Shown piece after piece: positions 40,512 through 50,568 of a stretch of 64,000 nt of DNA. The translations under genes were made by a program, and so were the position numbers. How positions within the stretch are numbered: the first letter of the stretch is position 1; each line of letters opens with the position of its first letter. Source of the DNA: Pseudomonas sp. (lineage in GTDB: Bacteria; Pseudomonadota; Gammaproteobacteria; Pseudomonadales; Pseudomonadaceae); NCBI GenBank assembly GCA_007713455.1, contig VMRT01000007.1, forward strand, positions 186,001 through 250,000. Direction: 5' to 3'. The notes beneath the pieces were generated by a model. That model saw nothing but the letters and a program-made list of their open reading frames with translations, was not told the origin of the DNA and searched no databases.

Positions 40512-42038
40512 ATGCGCGCTCTCACTCTGCATCTGAAAGTCCTGATCTTCATCCTCGTCGCTCTGGGAATTTCGATCACCGCCTACCAGATCTTCATACT
40601 GGGCATTCCGGTTACCGAAGACGAAACCGATGACCTGTGGAATATCGACGCCAAGGTCGAGTTCCAGGCTAGCCCACGCGAGCCGGTCAAGCTGCAGATG
40701 TACGTGCCGCCACTGAATCAGGAATTCGTCAGCCTCAACGAAAGCTTCATATCCAACAACTACGGCGTCAGCATCAACCGGGCCGATGGCAACCGCCGCG
40801 TCACCTGGTCTGCACGCCGTGCGAGCGGAAACCAGACGCTCTATTACCGCCTCGTGCTCACCAAGCGCTACAGCGGTGAGCAGACCAAGGCCACCGGGCC
40901 GATCTTCCGCGACAGTCTTCCGGTGGAAGGCGCCGAGAAGATCGCTGCCGAAGCGCTGCTTTCTCCCATTCGCCAGCATTCCGCTGATGTGGAAACCTTC
41001 ATCAGCGAAGCCATCAAGCGGGTCAACAATCCCAACGATGACAACGTCAAGCTGCTACTGGGCGGCGATGCATCCATCCCGAACAAGGCACGCGTCATCG
41101 AATTGCTGCTGTCCATCGCTCACGTGCCGATGGAGCGCGTGCATACCATTCGCCTGAACGCAGACCAGCCGCAAACCCCGGAGCTCTGGCTGCGCAGCTT
41201 CAACGGCGACAAGTGGCTGTTCTTCAACCCCGGCACCGGCGAGCAAGGCCTGCCGAATGACCGCTTGGTCTGGTGGACCGGTGACGAGCCGCTGATCAAT
41301 CTGGAAGGCGGACGCAATCCGCAGGTGACCTTCACGCTCAATAACAGCGAAATGAACGCCATCCGCCTGGCCAAGCTGACCGACGAGAACACCGACGCCG
41401 ACTTCCTCGAGTACTCGCTGTATGGCCTGCCCCTGCAGACCCAGCAGACCTACCAGATCATGATCATGATCCCGATCGGCGTGCTAGTGATCCTGATCCT
41501 GCGCAACCTCGGCGGCCTGCAGACTCTCGGCACCTTCACCCCGGTACTGATTGCCCTGGCGTTCCGCGAGACGCAGATCGGCTTCGGCATCATCCTGTTC
41601 ACGCTGATCACGGCGCTGGGCCTGTCGCTGCGTTCGTACCTGGAACACCTGAAACTGCAGATGCTGCCGCGCCTCTCGGTGGTACTGACGTTCGTCGTGG
41701 TGCTGATCGCCGTGATCAGCCTGCTCAGTCACAAGCTCGGCCTGGAGCGCGGCCTGTCGGTCTCCCTGTTCCCGATGGTGATTCTGACCATGACCATCGA
41801 GCGCCTGTCGATCACCTGGGAAGAACGTGGCGGCGGCCATGCCTTCAAGGTGGCGGTCGGCACCCTGATCGCCGCGAGCCTGGCCTTCATGCTGATGAAC
41901 ATTCAGGAGTTGACCTACTTCATCTTCACCTTCCCAGCGGTGCTGCTGATCATGGTGGGCTTCATGCTGGCGATGGGTCGCTACCGCGGCTACCGCCTGA
42001 CCGAGCTGTTCCGCTTCAAAGCCTTTCTGAAGGATTGA
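40512..42038 (+). CDS. Inactive transglutaminase domain fused to seven-TM domain
   Basis: A 508-residue inner-membrane protein. One TM (~9-27) leads into a ~280-residue periplasmic part with a transglutaminase-like core (VIELLLSIAHVPMERVHTIRL) lacking an obvious catalytic Cys. From ~315 to the end there are seven hydrophobic helices (MIMIPIGVLVILIL..., LAFMLMNIQELTYFIFTF, etc.). This fusion is known to travel with ATP-grasp ligases and aspartic proteases. It starts six bases after the protease and ends four before the ligase. Confidence 0.85.
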   Translation: MRALTLHLKVLIFILVALGISITAYQIFILGIPVTEDETDDLWNIDAKVEFQASPREPVKLQMYVPPLNQEFVSLNESFISNNYGVSINRADGNRRVTWSARRASGNQTLYYRLVLTKRYSGEQTKATGPIFRDSLPVEGAEKIAAEALLSPIRQHSADVETFISEAIKRVNNPNDDNVKLLLGGDASIPNKARVIELLLSIAHVPMERVHTIRLNADQPQTPELWLRSFNGDKWLFFNPGTGEQGLPNDRLVWWTGDEPLINLEGGRNPQVTFTLNNSEMNAIRLAKLTDENTDADFLEYSLYGLPLQTQQTYQIMIMIPIGVLVILILRNLGGLQTLGTFTPVLIALAFRETQIGFGIILFTLITALGLSLRSYLEHLKLQMLPRLSVVLTFVVVLIAVISLLSHKLGLERGLSVSLFPMVILTMTIERLSITWEERGGGHAFKVAVGTLIAASLAFMLMNIQELTYFIFTFPAVLLIMVGFMLAMGRYRGYRLTELFRFKAFLKD

Positions 42039-42041
42039 GCC

Positions 42042-43025
42042 ATGTTCGGTCTGATCAAGACGTGGAAGGCCCTCGAGGCCAAGGGAATCATGGGCATCAA
42101 CCGCCGCAACGCGGACTATGTGCTCAAGTACAACAAGCGCAACCTGTATCCGATCGTCGATGACAAGATCATCACCAAGGAGCGCGCCATCGAGGCCGGC
42201 ATTCATGTGCCGGAGATGTACGGCATCATCGAAACCGAAAAGGACATCGACAAACTCAAGGATATCGTCAAGGATCACACCGATTTCGTCGTCAAGCCGG
42301 CCCAGGGCGCCGGCGGCGACGGCATCCTGGTGATCGCCGACCGTTTCGAAGGCCACTACAAGACCGTCTCGGGCAAGATCATGACCCATGAGGAGATCGA
42401 GCATCAGATCTCCAATATCCTCACCGGGCTGTACTCGTTGGGCGGCCATCGCGACCGCGCACTGATCGAATATCGCGTCACGCCCGACCCGATCTTCAAG
42501 AGCATCAGCTACGAAGGTGTGCCGGACATTCGCATCATCGTGCTGATGGGCTACCCGGTCATGGCGATGCTGCGCCTGCCAACCCGTCAATCCGGAGGCA
42601 AGGCCAACCTGCACCAGGGCGCCATCGGCGTCGGCGTGGATCTGGCCACCGGCATCACCCTGCGCGGTACCTGGCTGAACAACAAGATTACCAAGCACCC
42701 GGATACCACCAACGCGGTGGACGGCGTGCAGCTGCCGAACTGGGATGGCTTCATGAAGCTCGCCGCCGGCTGTTACGAGCTCTGCGGGCTCGGATATATC
42801 GGTGTCGACATGGTGCTCGATCAGGAAAAGGGCCCGCTCATTCTCGAGCTGAACGCGCGCCCTGGCCTGAACATCCAGATCGCCAACGACTGTGGGCTGA
42901 CGCACCGGGCCCATGCAGTCGAGAACCGCCTGGCGGAACTCAAGGAGAAAGGCATCCAGGAAACGCCGGAGGAACGGGTGAAGTTCTCCCAGGAGCTGTT
43001 CGGCCATGTCCCGCCCCACGCCTGA
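42042..43025 (+). CDS. ATP-grasp alpha-L-glutamate ligase-like protein
   Basis: A 327-residue cytosolic ATP-grasp ligase of the RimK-like group. Nucleotide-binding features are DFVVKPAQGAGGDGILVI and the Mg2+-binding ILELNARPGLNIQIAN. Members join an amino acid (often glutamate) or a peptide to a carboxyl group; the acceptor here is unknown. Third gene of the protease-7TM-ligase operon, suggesting a ligase inside and a protease outside acting on a shared peptide or envelope component. Confidence 0.86.
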   Translation: MFGLIKTWKALEAKGIMGINRRNADYVLKYNKRNLYPIVDDKIITKERAIEAGIHVPEMYGIIETEKDIDKLKDIVKDHTDFVVKPAQGAGGDGILVIADRFEGHYKTVSGKIMTHEEIEHQISNILTGLYSLGGHRDRALIEYRVTPDPIFKSISYEGVPDIRIIVLMGYPVMAMLRLPTRQSGGKANLHQGAIGVGVDLATGITLRGTWLNNKITKHPDTTNAVDGVQLPNWDGFMKLAAGCYELCGLGYIGVDMVLDQEKGPLILELNARPGLNIQIANDCGLTHRAHAVENRLAELKEKGIQETPEERVKFSQELFGHVPPHA

Positions 43026-43084
43026 ATGACGCAAGCCGGGTAGCCCGCGTATCCTCTCGGGCTGCCCCCTCATCGACTCGACCC

Positions 43085-44431
43085 ATGTCCATCTGCACGC
43101 TGCATGCCCTGCCCTACCAGGCCGATCCCGCCTATTGGTTCGAGCGCATCCGCCATGCCCCAGGTGCGGTGCTGCTCGATTCGGGCAGGCCGAAGGCCGA
43201 GCGTGGGCGCTTCGACATTCTCAGCGCCTGGCCACTGGCTGTGCACCAGCCACGCGACGATGAATCAGGGCGTGATTACTTCCACCGTTTGCGCCAGGCG
43301 TTGCGCGGACTTGGCTCCGCCGAGCTGCCCGAGAGCTGTGAGCTGCCGTTTGCCGGAGGCCTGATCGGCCTGTTGAGCTACGACTTCGGTGCCCGCCTCG
43401 AGACCCTGCCCCAGCGCGCCCTCGACGACAACGGTCTGCCACTGGCACGTTTCGGCCTTTATGGCTGGGCGCTGATCAGCGATCACCAGAGGCGCACCAG
43501 TCAGTTGGTGTTTCACCCAGCAACGACTTCTTCCGAGCAGATGCGACTGATCGCGCTGTTCGATTCAGCCACCACCGTCGAAAGCGCTCCATTCAGGCTG
43601 CATAGCCGTTTCGCCGCCGATCTTTCTGTCGACACTTACCGGAACGGCATCGGGCGCATCCAGACCTACATCCAGGCCGGGGACTGCTACCAGGTCAATT
43701 TCACCCAGCGTTTTCGTGCCGGCTGCTCGGGTGACCCATGGAGCGCCTATCGCGCGCTGCGAGAAGCTTGCCCAACGCCGTACGCCGGCTTCGTCGCACT
43801 GGAAGACGGCGCCATTGCCAGCCTCTCGCCGGAGCGCTTCCTGCGCCTGCAGCAGGGCCACGTTGAAACCCGCCCGATCAAAGGCACCCGTCCACGCGGT
43901 GCGGACGAGCACAGCGACGCCGCACAAGTGCAAGCGCTGCTCGCCAGCGACAAGGATCGTGCCGAAAACCTGATGATCGTCGACCTGCTGCGCAACGACC
44001 TCGGCCGCAGCTGCCGCATCGGCAGCGTGCGCGTTCCGCAGCTGTTCGCACTGGAAAGCTACCCCAACGTGCATCACCTGGTGAGCTGCGTGACCGGCGA
44101 ACTGGCCGACGGCCACGACGCGTTCGATCTGCTGGCCGGCAGCTTTCCCGGCGGCTCGATCACCGGAGCGCCGAAGATCCGCGCCATGCAGATCATCGAC
44201 GAGCTGGAACCTACGCGCCGCGCAATCTATTGCGGATCGTTGCTGTACGTCGATGTCAGGGGGGAAATGGACAGCTCCATCGCCATTCGCACGCTGCTCA
44301 TCCGCGATGGGCAAGCCAGCTGCTGGGGCGGCGGTGGCATAGTCGCCGACTCGGACTGGCAGGCGGAGTACCAGGAATCGATCGACAAGGTGAAGGTGCT
44401 GCTGCAGACACTGGAGCAGCTACCAGACTGA
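43085..44431 (+). CDS. pabB: Aminodeoxychorismate synthase component I
   Basis: A 448-residue chorismate-utilising enzyme that with PabA makes 4-amino-4-deoxychorismate for folate. The chorismate-binding C-domain has PIKGTRPRG, DLLRNDLGR, VTGELADG and SFPGGSITGAPKIRAMQII, the PIKGT form with Lys being typical of PabB over anthranilate synthase. A short dyad at 44433-44455 downstream might help termination. Confidence 0.94.
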   Translation: MSICTLHALPYQADPAYWFERIRHAPGAVLLDSGRPKAERGRFDILSAWPLAVHQPRDDESGRDYFHRLRQALRGLGSAELPESCELPFAGGLIGLLSYDFGARLETLPQRALDDNGLPLARFGLYGWALISDHQRRTSQLVFHPATTSSEQMRLIALFDSATTVESAPFRLHSRFAADLSVDTYRNGIGRIQTYIQAGDCYQVNFTQRFRAGCSGDPWSAYRALREACPTPYAGFVALEDGAIASLSPERFLRLQQGHVETRPIKGTRPRGADEHSDAAQVQALLASDKDRAENLMIVDLLRNDLGRSCRIGSVRVPQLFALESYPNVHHLVSCVTGELADGHDAFDLLAGSFPGGSITGAPKIRAMQIIDELEPTRRAIYCGSLLYVDVRGEMDSSIAIRTLLIRDGQASCWGGGGIVADSDWQAEYQESIDKVKVLLQTLEQLPD

Positions 44432-44466
44432 AGCGACCGACCGTGCACCGGTCGCTTCATCACTCA

Positions 44467-45084
44467 CTAGAGCGCCAGCTTGCGGTTCGACGCCTTGAGA
44501 AACTCCTGCTTCAGCTCGTCGAAGGTATGCACCGCTGGGAATTGCGGGAATTCGGCAATCACATTATCCGGCGCATGGAACAGGATGCCGGCATGGGCCT
44601 CGCTGAGCATAGTGGTGTCGTTGTAGGAATCGCCCGCGGCAATGACGCGGTAGTAGAGGCTCTTCAGCGCAATGACCGACTGACGCTTGGGGTCCTTCTG
44701 ACGCAGCTGATAGTCCACGACGCGATCGGTTTCGTCAGTGATCAGGCGGTGACAAAGCAGCGTCGGGAACCCCAACTGGCGCATCAGCGGCTGCGAGAAC
44801 TCGTAGAAGGTGTCGGACAGGATCACCACCTGGAAGCGCTCGCGCAGCCAGTCGACGAACTCAGGCGCGCCTTCCAGTGGCTTCAGCGTCGCAATCACCT
44901 TCTGGATGTCGGCGAGCTTCAGGCCGTGCTCATCGAGGATGCGCAGGCGCTGCTTCATCAACACGTCGTAGTCGGGAATGTCCCGCGTGGTCGCCCGGAG
45001 CGATTCGATTCCGGTGGCCTCGGCAAAGGCGATCCAGATTTCCGGAACCAGCACACCTTCCAGGTCGAGACAGGCTATTTCCAC
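44467..45084 (-). CDS. thrH: ThrH, phosphoserine phosphatase / homoserine phosphotransferase
   Basis: A 205-residue HAD-superfamily enzyme that dephosphorylates phosphoserine and can transfer phosphate to homoserine. The nucleophile motif is DLEGVLVPE, with Glu in place of the second Asp as in ThrH. Motif II is ILSDTFYEF and motif IV GDSYNDTTMLSEA. GTG 45084 with GAGGAG eight bases before is the start; upstream frame extension lacks support. Confidence 0.94.
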   Translation of the reverse strand: MEIACLDLEGVLVPEIWIAFAEATGIESLRATTRDIPDYDVLMKQRLRILDEHGLKLADIQKVIATLKPLEGAPEFVDWLRERFQVVILSDTFYEFSQPLMRQLGFPTLLCHRLITDETDRVVDYQLRQKDPKRQSVIALKSLYYRVIAAGDSYNDTTMLSEAHAGILFHAPDNVIAEFPQFPAVHTFDELKQEFLKASNRKLAL

Positions 45085-45276
45085 GGGGCCACTCCTCAAT
45101 GCAGAAAATTGAAGGCGGCACTCTAACGGCAGCTCGCCACCGAAGCAACGCAAGGCTTATACCCGAAGCAGCTGATCAGAGTGCCTAAACGTTATTTAGC
45201 GGCATAAACGCCTTTTGCTACCATCCCCGGCCTCAGAGCGCCGAAGCGCCAATGCCATCTATAAGGAAGCCGCCCG

Positions 45277-46011
45277 ATGAGCCCCTCTATCGACGTCGCC
45301 GCGTTGGCCACAGCCTACGCCGAGAAATCCCCGCAAGACGTTCTAAAGCTCGCCTTCGACCTGTTCGGCGATGATCTGTGGATTTCCTTCAGTGGCGCCG
45401 AAGACGTCGTGCTGCTGGACATGGCCTGGAAGCTGAACAAGAACGTCAAGGTGTTCACCCTTGATACCGGGCGACTGCACAGCGAAACCTACCGTTTCAT
45501 CGAGCAGGTGCGCGATCACTACGGTATTGCCATCGAAATCATGACCCCCGATCCGGCATTGCTGCAGCCACTGGTAAATGAAAAGGGCCTGTTCAGTTTC
45601 TATCGTGACGGTCACGGCGAATGCTGTGGAATTCGCAAGATCGAGCCATTGCGACGCAAACTGGCCACCGTCCGCGCCTGGGCTACCGGGCAGCGCCGCG
45701 ATCAGAGCCCCGGCACACGCAGCCTGGTATCGGTGCTGGAGCTGGACACGGCCTTCTCCACAGCGGATAACGCGCTGTACAAGTTCAACCCGTTGGCGCA
45801 GATGACCAGCGAGGAAGTCTGGGGCTACATCCGCATGCTGGAAATCCCCTACAACAGCCTGCACGAGCGCGGTTTCATCAGCATCGGCTGCGAGCCCTGC
45901 ACCCGCCCGGTACTGCCCAATCAGCACGAGCGCGAAGGACGCTGGTGGTGGGAGGAAGCCACTCACAAGGAATGCGGGCTGCATGCCGGCAATCTGATCG
46001 CCAAGAACTGA
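45277..46011 (+). CDS. cysH: CysH, APS/PAPS reductase
   Basis: A 244-residue assimilatory sulfate-reduction enzyme. [15 protein letters not shown] binds the nucleotide. Two cysteine pairs ([12 protein letters not shown] and GCEPCTRP) bind a [4Fe-4S] cluster, which marks it as an adenylylsulfate (APS) reductase like other Pseudomonas CysH. The C-terminal catalytic motif is KECGLH. It converges on cysB, whose product normally activates it. Confidence 0.95.
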   Translation: MSPSIDVAALATAYAEKSPQDVLKLAFDLFGDDLWISFSGAEDVVLLDMAWKLNKNVKVFTLDTGRLHSETYRFIEQVRDHYGIAIEIMTPDPALLQPLVNEKGLFSFYRDGHGECCGIRKIEPLRRKLATVRAWATGQRRDQSPGTRSLVSVLELDTAFSTADNALYKFNPLAQMTSEEVWGYIRMLEIPYNSLHERGFISIGCEPCTRPVLPNQHEREGRWWWEEATHKECGLHAGNLIAKN

Positions 46012-46084
46012 AACTCAGCCAGGGCCGGCAGCGAAGCAACGATAAAAGGACAGCAGGCTGGGCTCCCGGCGTGCTCGGCATGGC

Positions 46085-47068
<984 letters not shown>

Positions 47069-47235
47069 TCAAGGCAAAGGCACCACTGCGCCTGCCGCAA
47101 CACTTATAACCTTATGAACGGTGCGCCAACGGATGATAGATGTTCCGCCTGGCGTTTGCTGTGCGACCTTTGGTCTGACTCGCCGCGACTGCCGTTGAGC
47201 TTAGCAGCGCGGCGAAAATCGGGCCCGGCGTTTGC

Positions 47236-48192
47236 TCAGCCGCCAGTGCGCTGCTCCAGAAAACGCAACAGGTGATACAACATCTCCGTCCTAGGCATCG
47301 AAACGCCAGCCTGCGCTGCGGCAGCGAGCGGTGCCGCATAGATCGCTTCAAGCTCCATCGGCCGGTTCTGAAAACGATCGTGATACATGCTGGGCAGGTA
47401 ATCGGGCATACGCGCAGTGCCCATCATCAGCTTCTCCGGAAAGTCTTCCGGCAGCGAACAGCCCAGCGCGTGCGCCGCCGTGCAGACCTCTTGCATGATC
47501 GCCTTGACCTGCGCGCGCGAGTGATCGCTACTGAGCAGTGACTCGGTGCCCGCGTCAAGCAACGCCGACAGCCCGTTGAACGGGACATTCCACACCAGCT
47601 TCATCCAGCGCGCCTGTGCCAGGCTGGGCATCGGCGACGAGTCCACGCCTGCCTGACGGAACATCTCGACCATCGCGTTCAGCAGCGCAAGTTGAGCCTG
47701 CTCGTCGCCGCTGGCAGGTCCCGAGTGGTAACCGAGATTCACCCCGCCCAGTGCCTGATGCTCCACCACGCCGGGCGCCGAGCGATGGGCACAGATCGCA
47801 CACAAGCCACCGAGCAGATGTACGGTGTCAGGGAGGAATGGCCTGATGGCATCTTCCACCCCCAAACCGTTCTGCAGCACCACGACCTTGCAATCAGGAG
47901 CGGCTAGCTGCGCGATGATCGGCGCGAGTGCCTCATTGCTGGTGCTTTTGGCACCGACCAGCAACCAGTCGCACGCCGGCATCTTTGCCGCATCACGATA
48001 GACCTGCGGCCGCTCCAACAGCAACGATCCATGAACGGCACTGTTCACCTGTAAGCCGCGCTCGCACACCGCGGCGTATTCGCTACGCAAAAGAAAGTGC
48101 ACATCGTAGCCGGCACGCGCCAGCATCAAACCGTAAAAACCGCCGATGGCACCGGTGCCGATGATGCCGATACGTGGACTCGCTGCAGACAT
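47236..48192 (-). CDS. 2-dehydropantoate 2-reductase family protein
   Basis: A 318-residue NADPH-dependent reductase of the PanE/ApbA family, which makes pantoate for coenzyme A. N-terminal Rossmann motif IGIIGTGAIGGFYGLMLARAG; catalytic Lys in LAQARWMKLVWNVPFNGLSALL; C-terminal EAIYAAPL. ATG 48192 is preferred to 48198. Pseudomonads carry several paralogues, so assignment as the true PanE is not certain. Confidence 0.85.
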   Translation of the reverse strand: MSAASPRIGIIGTGAIGGFYGLMLARAGYDVHFLLRSEYAAVCERGLQVNSAVHGSLLLERPQVYRDAAKMPACDWLLVGAKSTSNEALAPIIAQLAAPDCKVVVLQNGLGVEDAIRPFLPDTVHLLGGLCAICAHRSAPGVVEHQALGGVNLGYHSGPASGDEQAQLALLNAMVEMFRQAGVDSSPMPSLAQARWMKLVWNVPFNGLSALLDAGTESLLSSDHSRAQVKAIMQEVCTAAHALGCSLPEDFPEKLMMGTARMPDYLPSMYHDRFQNRPMELEAIYAAPLAAAAQAGVSMPRTEMLYHLLRFLEQRTGG

Positions 48193-48455
48193 AAGCACTC
48201 CAGATCAGGGGACCGGCTGCGCTCGCCGCGCCAACCGGTAAAAGGTCGAACGATAGCAGTCCGGCACGCAACGTCCCAGTGACTGGCGTGGCAGCGTGAT
48301 GGGTGCACTGGGGGCAAGCCTCAATAGGCCATCAATCTCGTTGTCGAGTGCGGCCTTTAGCGATAAGGTTCCGTTTCCCCGCTGCGCCCTCAGGCTGTGT
48401 TCCGCCGCACCGGGATCGCTGGCGGACGGCTCCCGTGATTCCTGACGAGTAACAA

Positions 48456-49532
48456 ATGGCTGATTTACCAATCGACGACCTTAACGTTGCCTCCAACGTG
48501 ACCCTCATCACGCCAGAGCAACTGAAGCGTGAAATTCCGCTGACCGCCTCGGCACTGCAGACCGTCTCCCACGGGCGCCAGGTGGTACGCGACATTCTCG
48601 ACGGCAAGGATCACCGCCTGTTCATAGTGATCGGTCCTTGCTCCATTCACGATCTGAAGGCCGCCCACGAGTACGCCGAGCGTCTCAAGGTGCTGGCAGA
48701 AAAGGTGTCCGACAGCCTCTTCCTCGTCATGCGGGTGTATTTCGAGAAGCCACGCACCACCGTCGGCTGGAAAGGCCTGATCAACGATCCGTATATGGAC
48801 GACTCCTTCAAGATCCAGGACGGCCTGCACATCGGCCGCAAGCTGCTGCTCGATCTCGCCGAGATGGGCCTGCCCACCGCGACCGAAGCGCTCGATCCGA
48901 TTTCCCCGCAATACCTGCAGGACCTGATCAGCTGGTCGGCCATCGGCGCCCGTACTACCGAGTCCCAGACGCACCGTGAGATGGCCTCGGGCTTGTCCTC
49001 GGCGGTCGGCTTCAAGAACGGTACCGACGGCAGCCTGACCGTGGCCATCAATGCCCTGCAATCGGTTTCCAGCCCGCACCGTTTCCTCGGTATCAACCAG
49101 TCCGGCGGCGTTTCCATCGTCACCACCAAGGGCAACAACTATGGCCACGTCGTGCTCCGCGGCGGCAACGGCAAGCCTAACTACGACTCGGTCAGCGTCG
49201 CGCTGTGCGAGCAGGAACTGAGCAAGGCCGGTATCCGCCCCAACGTCATGATCGACTGCAGCCACGCTAACTCCAACAAGGACCCTGCCCTGCAGCCGCT
49301 GGTAATGGACAACGTCGCCAATCAGATTCTGGAAGGCAACAACTCCATCGTTGGCCTGATGGTGGAAAGCCACCTTGGCTGGGGTAACCAGTCCATTCCG
49401 AAGGATCCGAGTGATCTCAAGTACGGCGTATCAATCACCGATGCCTGTATCGACTGGGAAACCACCGAAAAAGCGGTGATGAGCATGCACGACAAGCTAA
49501 AGGACGTACTGCCAAGACGGCAGCGCGACTGA
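48456..49532 (+). CDS. Class I 3-deoxy-7-phosphoheptulonate (DAHP) synthase
   Basis: A 358-residue AroF/AroG/AroH-type enzyme, first step of the shikimate pathway (PEP + erythrose-4-phosphate). Motifs: IGPCSIHD, RVYFEKPRTTVGWKG, GARTTESQTHREMASGLS, GFKNGTDGS, IDCSHANSNKD. Which aromatic amino acid inhibits it cannot be read with confidence. Its own terminator follows. The 48193-48455 gap is non-coding, with no clear operator. Confidence 0.94.
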   Translation: MADLPIDDLNVASNVTLITPEQLKREIPLTASALQTVSHGRQVVRDILDGKDHRLFIVIGPCSIHDLKAAHEYAERLKVLAEKVSDSLFLVMRVYFEKPRTTVGWKGLINDPYMDDSFKIQDGLHIGRKLLLDLAEMGLPTATEALDPISPQYLQDLISWSAIGARTTESQTHREMASGLSSAVGFKNGTDGSLTVAINALQSVSSPHRFLGINQSGGVSIVTTKGNNYGHVVLRGGNGKPNYDSVSVALCEQELSKAGIRPNVMIDCSHANSNKDPALQPLVMDNVANQILEGNNSIVGLMVESHLGWGNQSIPKDPSDLKYGVSITDACIDWETTEKAVMSMHDKLKDVLPRRQRD

Positions 49533-49536
49533 AACG

Positions 49537-49562
49537 AAAAACGCCGGTCTCCCGGCGTTTTT
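49537..49562 (+). terminator. Terminator after DAHP synthase
   Basis: AAAAACGCCGG-TCTC-CCGGCGTTTTT plus further T; symmetrical, abutting the stop codon of the convergent GNAT gene. Confidence 0.92.
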
Positions 49563-49856
49563 TTATGGGGTCGGTTCCACCCCGCCTGCGCCGGGTCGGT
49601 TGCGCTCGATGTAACGCTCGACATACGAACAGGAAGGAATCACCTGATACCCCTCGCGCTCGGCGTACTCGAGCGCATGCTGCGTCAGTACCGCGGCGAT
49701 CCCTCGGCCCCGCAACGCATCCGGAACGAAGGTCCGGTACATGTCCAGCGTCTGCTTGCCCAGATCCATATAGGCCAGATAGGCACAATGGCCGTCGATC
49801 ACGGCCTCGAAGCGATGCCCAGCCTGGTCATGGTGAACACGCACCGTATCGCTCAT
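49563..49856 (-). CDS. Small GNAT-family N-acetyltransferase
   Basis: A 97-residue acetyltransferase of the short YidJ-type GNAT family. Acetyl-CoA-binding motif LRGRGIAAVLTQHALEYAEREG and the trailing VIPSCSYVERYIERN are diagnostic. Substrate unknown. Convergent with the DAHP synthase. The 49857-50250 stretch upstream has only the oprI promoter region and a small GGATG/CATCC-type hairpin. Confidence 0.88.
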   Translation of the reverse strand: MSDTVRVHHDQAGHRFEAVIDGHCAYLAYMDLGKQTLDMYRTFVPDALRGRGIAAVLTQHALEYAEREGYQVIPSCSYVERYIERNRPGAGGVEPTP

Positions 49857-50250
49857 CTTGACTCCTCAGCAGGATTGTCCTGTCTTCTTGTTCTCGGTCG
49901 GGCTACGGTCAATGACCCAAAAACCGGCAGCCGAAACATACACAGGTGTCTTTTCTACCTGTTTCGCACCCGTTCGAACAGCCTCAACTGATCATTATTT
50001 GTGCGTACAAGTAGCGGAACTTTCGAGCCGACTGAAGATCAGGCAACTATGAGTGCATGTATTCCTGCTGGGCGGCTGGATGTTTTTTATCCAACTTCTG
50101 CGACGGGGTGGTAAAGCGAAAGGCCATTTGAAAAAAAACCTGTGGCTCCGAGGCTCGCTCCGTTTACTTAAGCAAAGTTCTAGGTAGTATGTGCGCGCAA
50201 ACTTTCCATAACGGAAGTTGCTTATGGATTTCCACCTTAAGGGGAACAAG

Positions 50251-50505
50251 ATGAACAACGTTCTGAAATTCTCTGCTCTGGCTCTGGCCGCAGTTCTGGC
50301 TACCGGTTGCAGCAACAGCATGACCAAAGAAAGCGAAGCTCGCCTGACCGCGACCGAGGACGCCGCTGCCCGCGCCCAGGCTCGCGCTGACGAAGCGTAC
50401 AGCAAGGCCGACGAAGCTCTGGCCGCCGCTCAGAAGGCTCAGCAGACTGCTGACGAAGCCAACGAGCGTGCTCTGCGTATGCTGGAACGCGCCAGCCGCA
50501 AGTAA
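50251..50505 (+). CDS. oprI: OprI, major outer-membrane lipoprotein (Lpp-like)
   Basis: An 84-residue lipoprotein. Lipobox LATGC places the lipidated Cys at about residue 20. The mature part is an alanine-rich coiled coil in heptads ([18 protein letters not shown]), ending in SRK, whose C-terminal Lys is the attachment point to peptidoglycan in Lpp proteins. ATG 50251 follows AAGGGGAACAAG. A strong terminator closes the gene; an L,D-transpeptidase is convergent next door. Confidence 0.96.
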   Translation: MNNVLKFSALALAAVLATGCSNSMTKESEARLTATEDAAARAQARADEAYSKADEALAAAQKAQQTADEANERALRMLERASRK

Positions 50506-50517
50506 GCTTGTAGAAAT

Positions 50518-50550
50518 AAAAAAAGCCGACCCTCGAGGTCGGCTTTTTTA
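50518..50550. terminator. Bidirectional terminator between oprI and the L,D-transpeptidase
   Basis: AAAAAAGCCGACC-CTCGA-GGTCGGCTTTTTT with T and A tracts on both sides. Confidence 0.93.
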
Positions 50551-50568
50551 TGCGCGCAGATCAGTAGT

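Noticed and set aside
41484..43073. A 529-codon minus-strand frame over the 7TM/ATP-grasp genes
   Set aside because: His/Gln/Asp-rich antisense translation typical of a shadow frame.
44433..44455. Terminator between pabB and thrH
   Set aside because: The GCGACCG/CGGTCGC dyad is short and has no T tract on either strand; noted only as a weak possibility.
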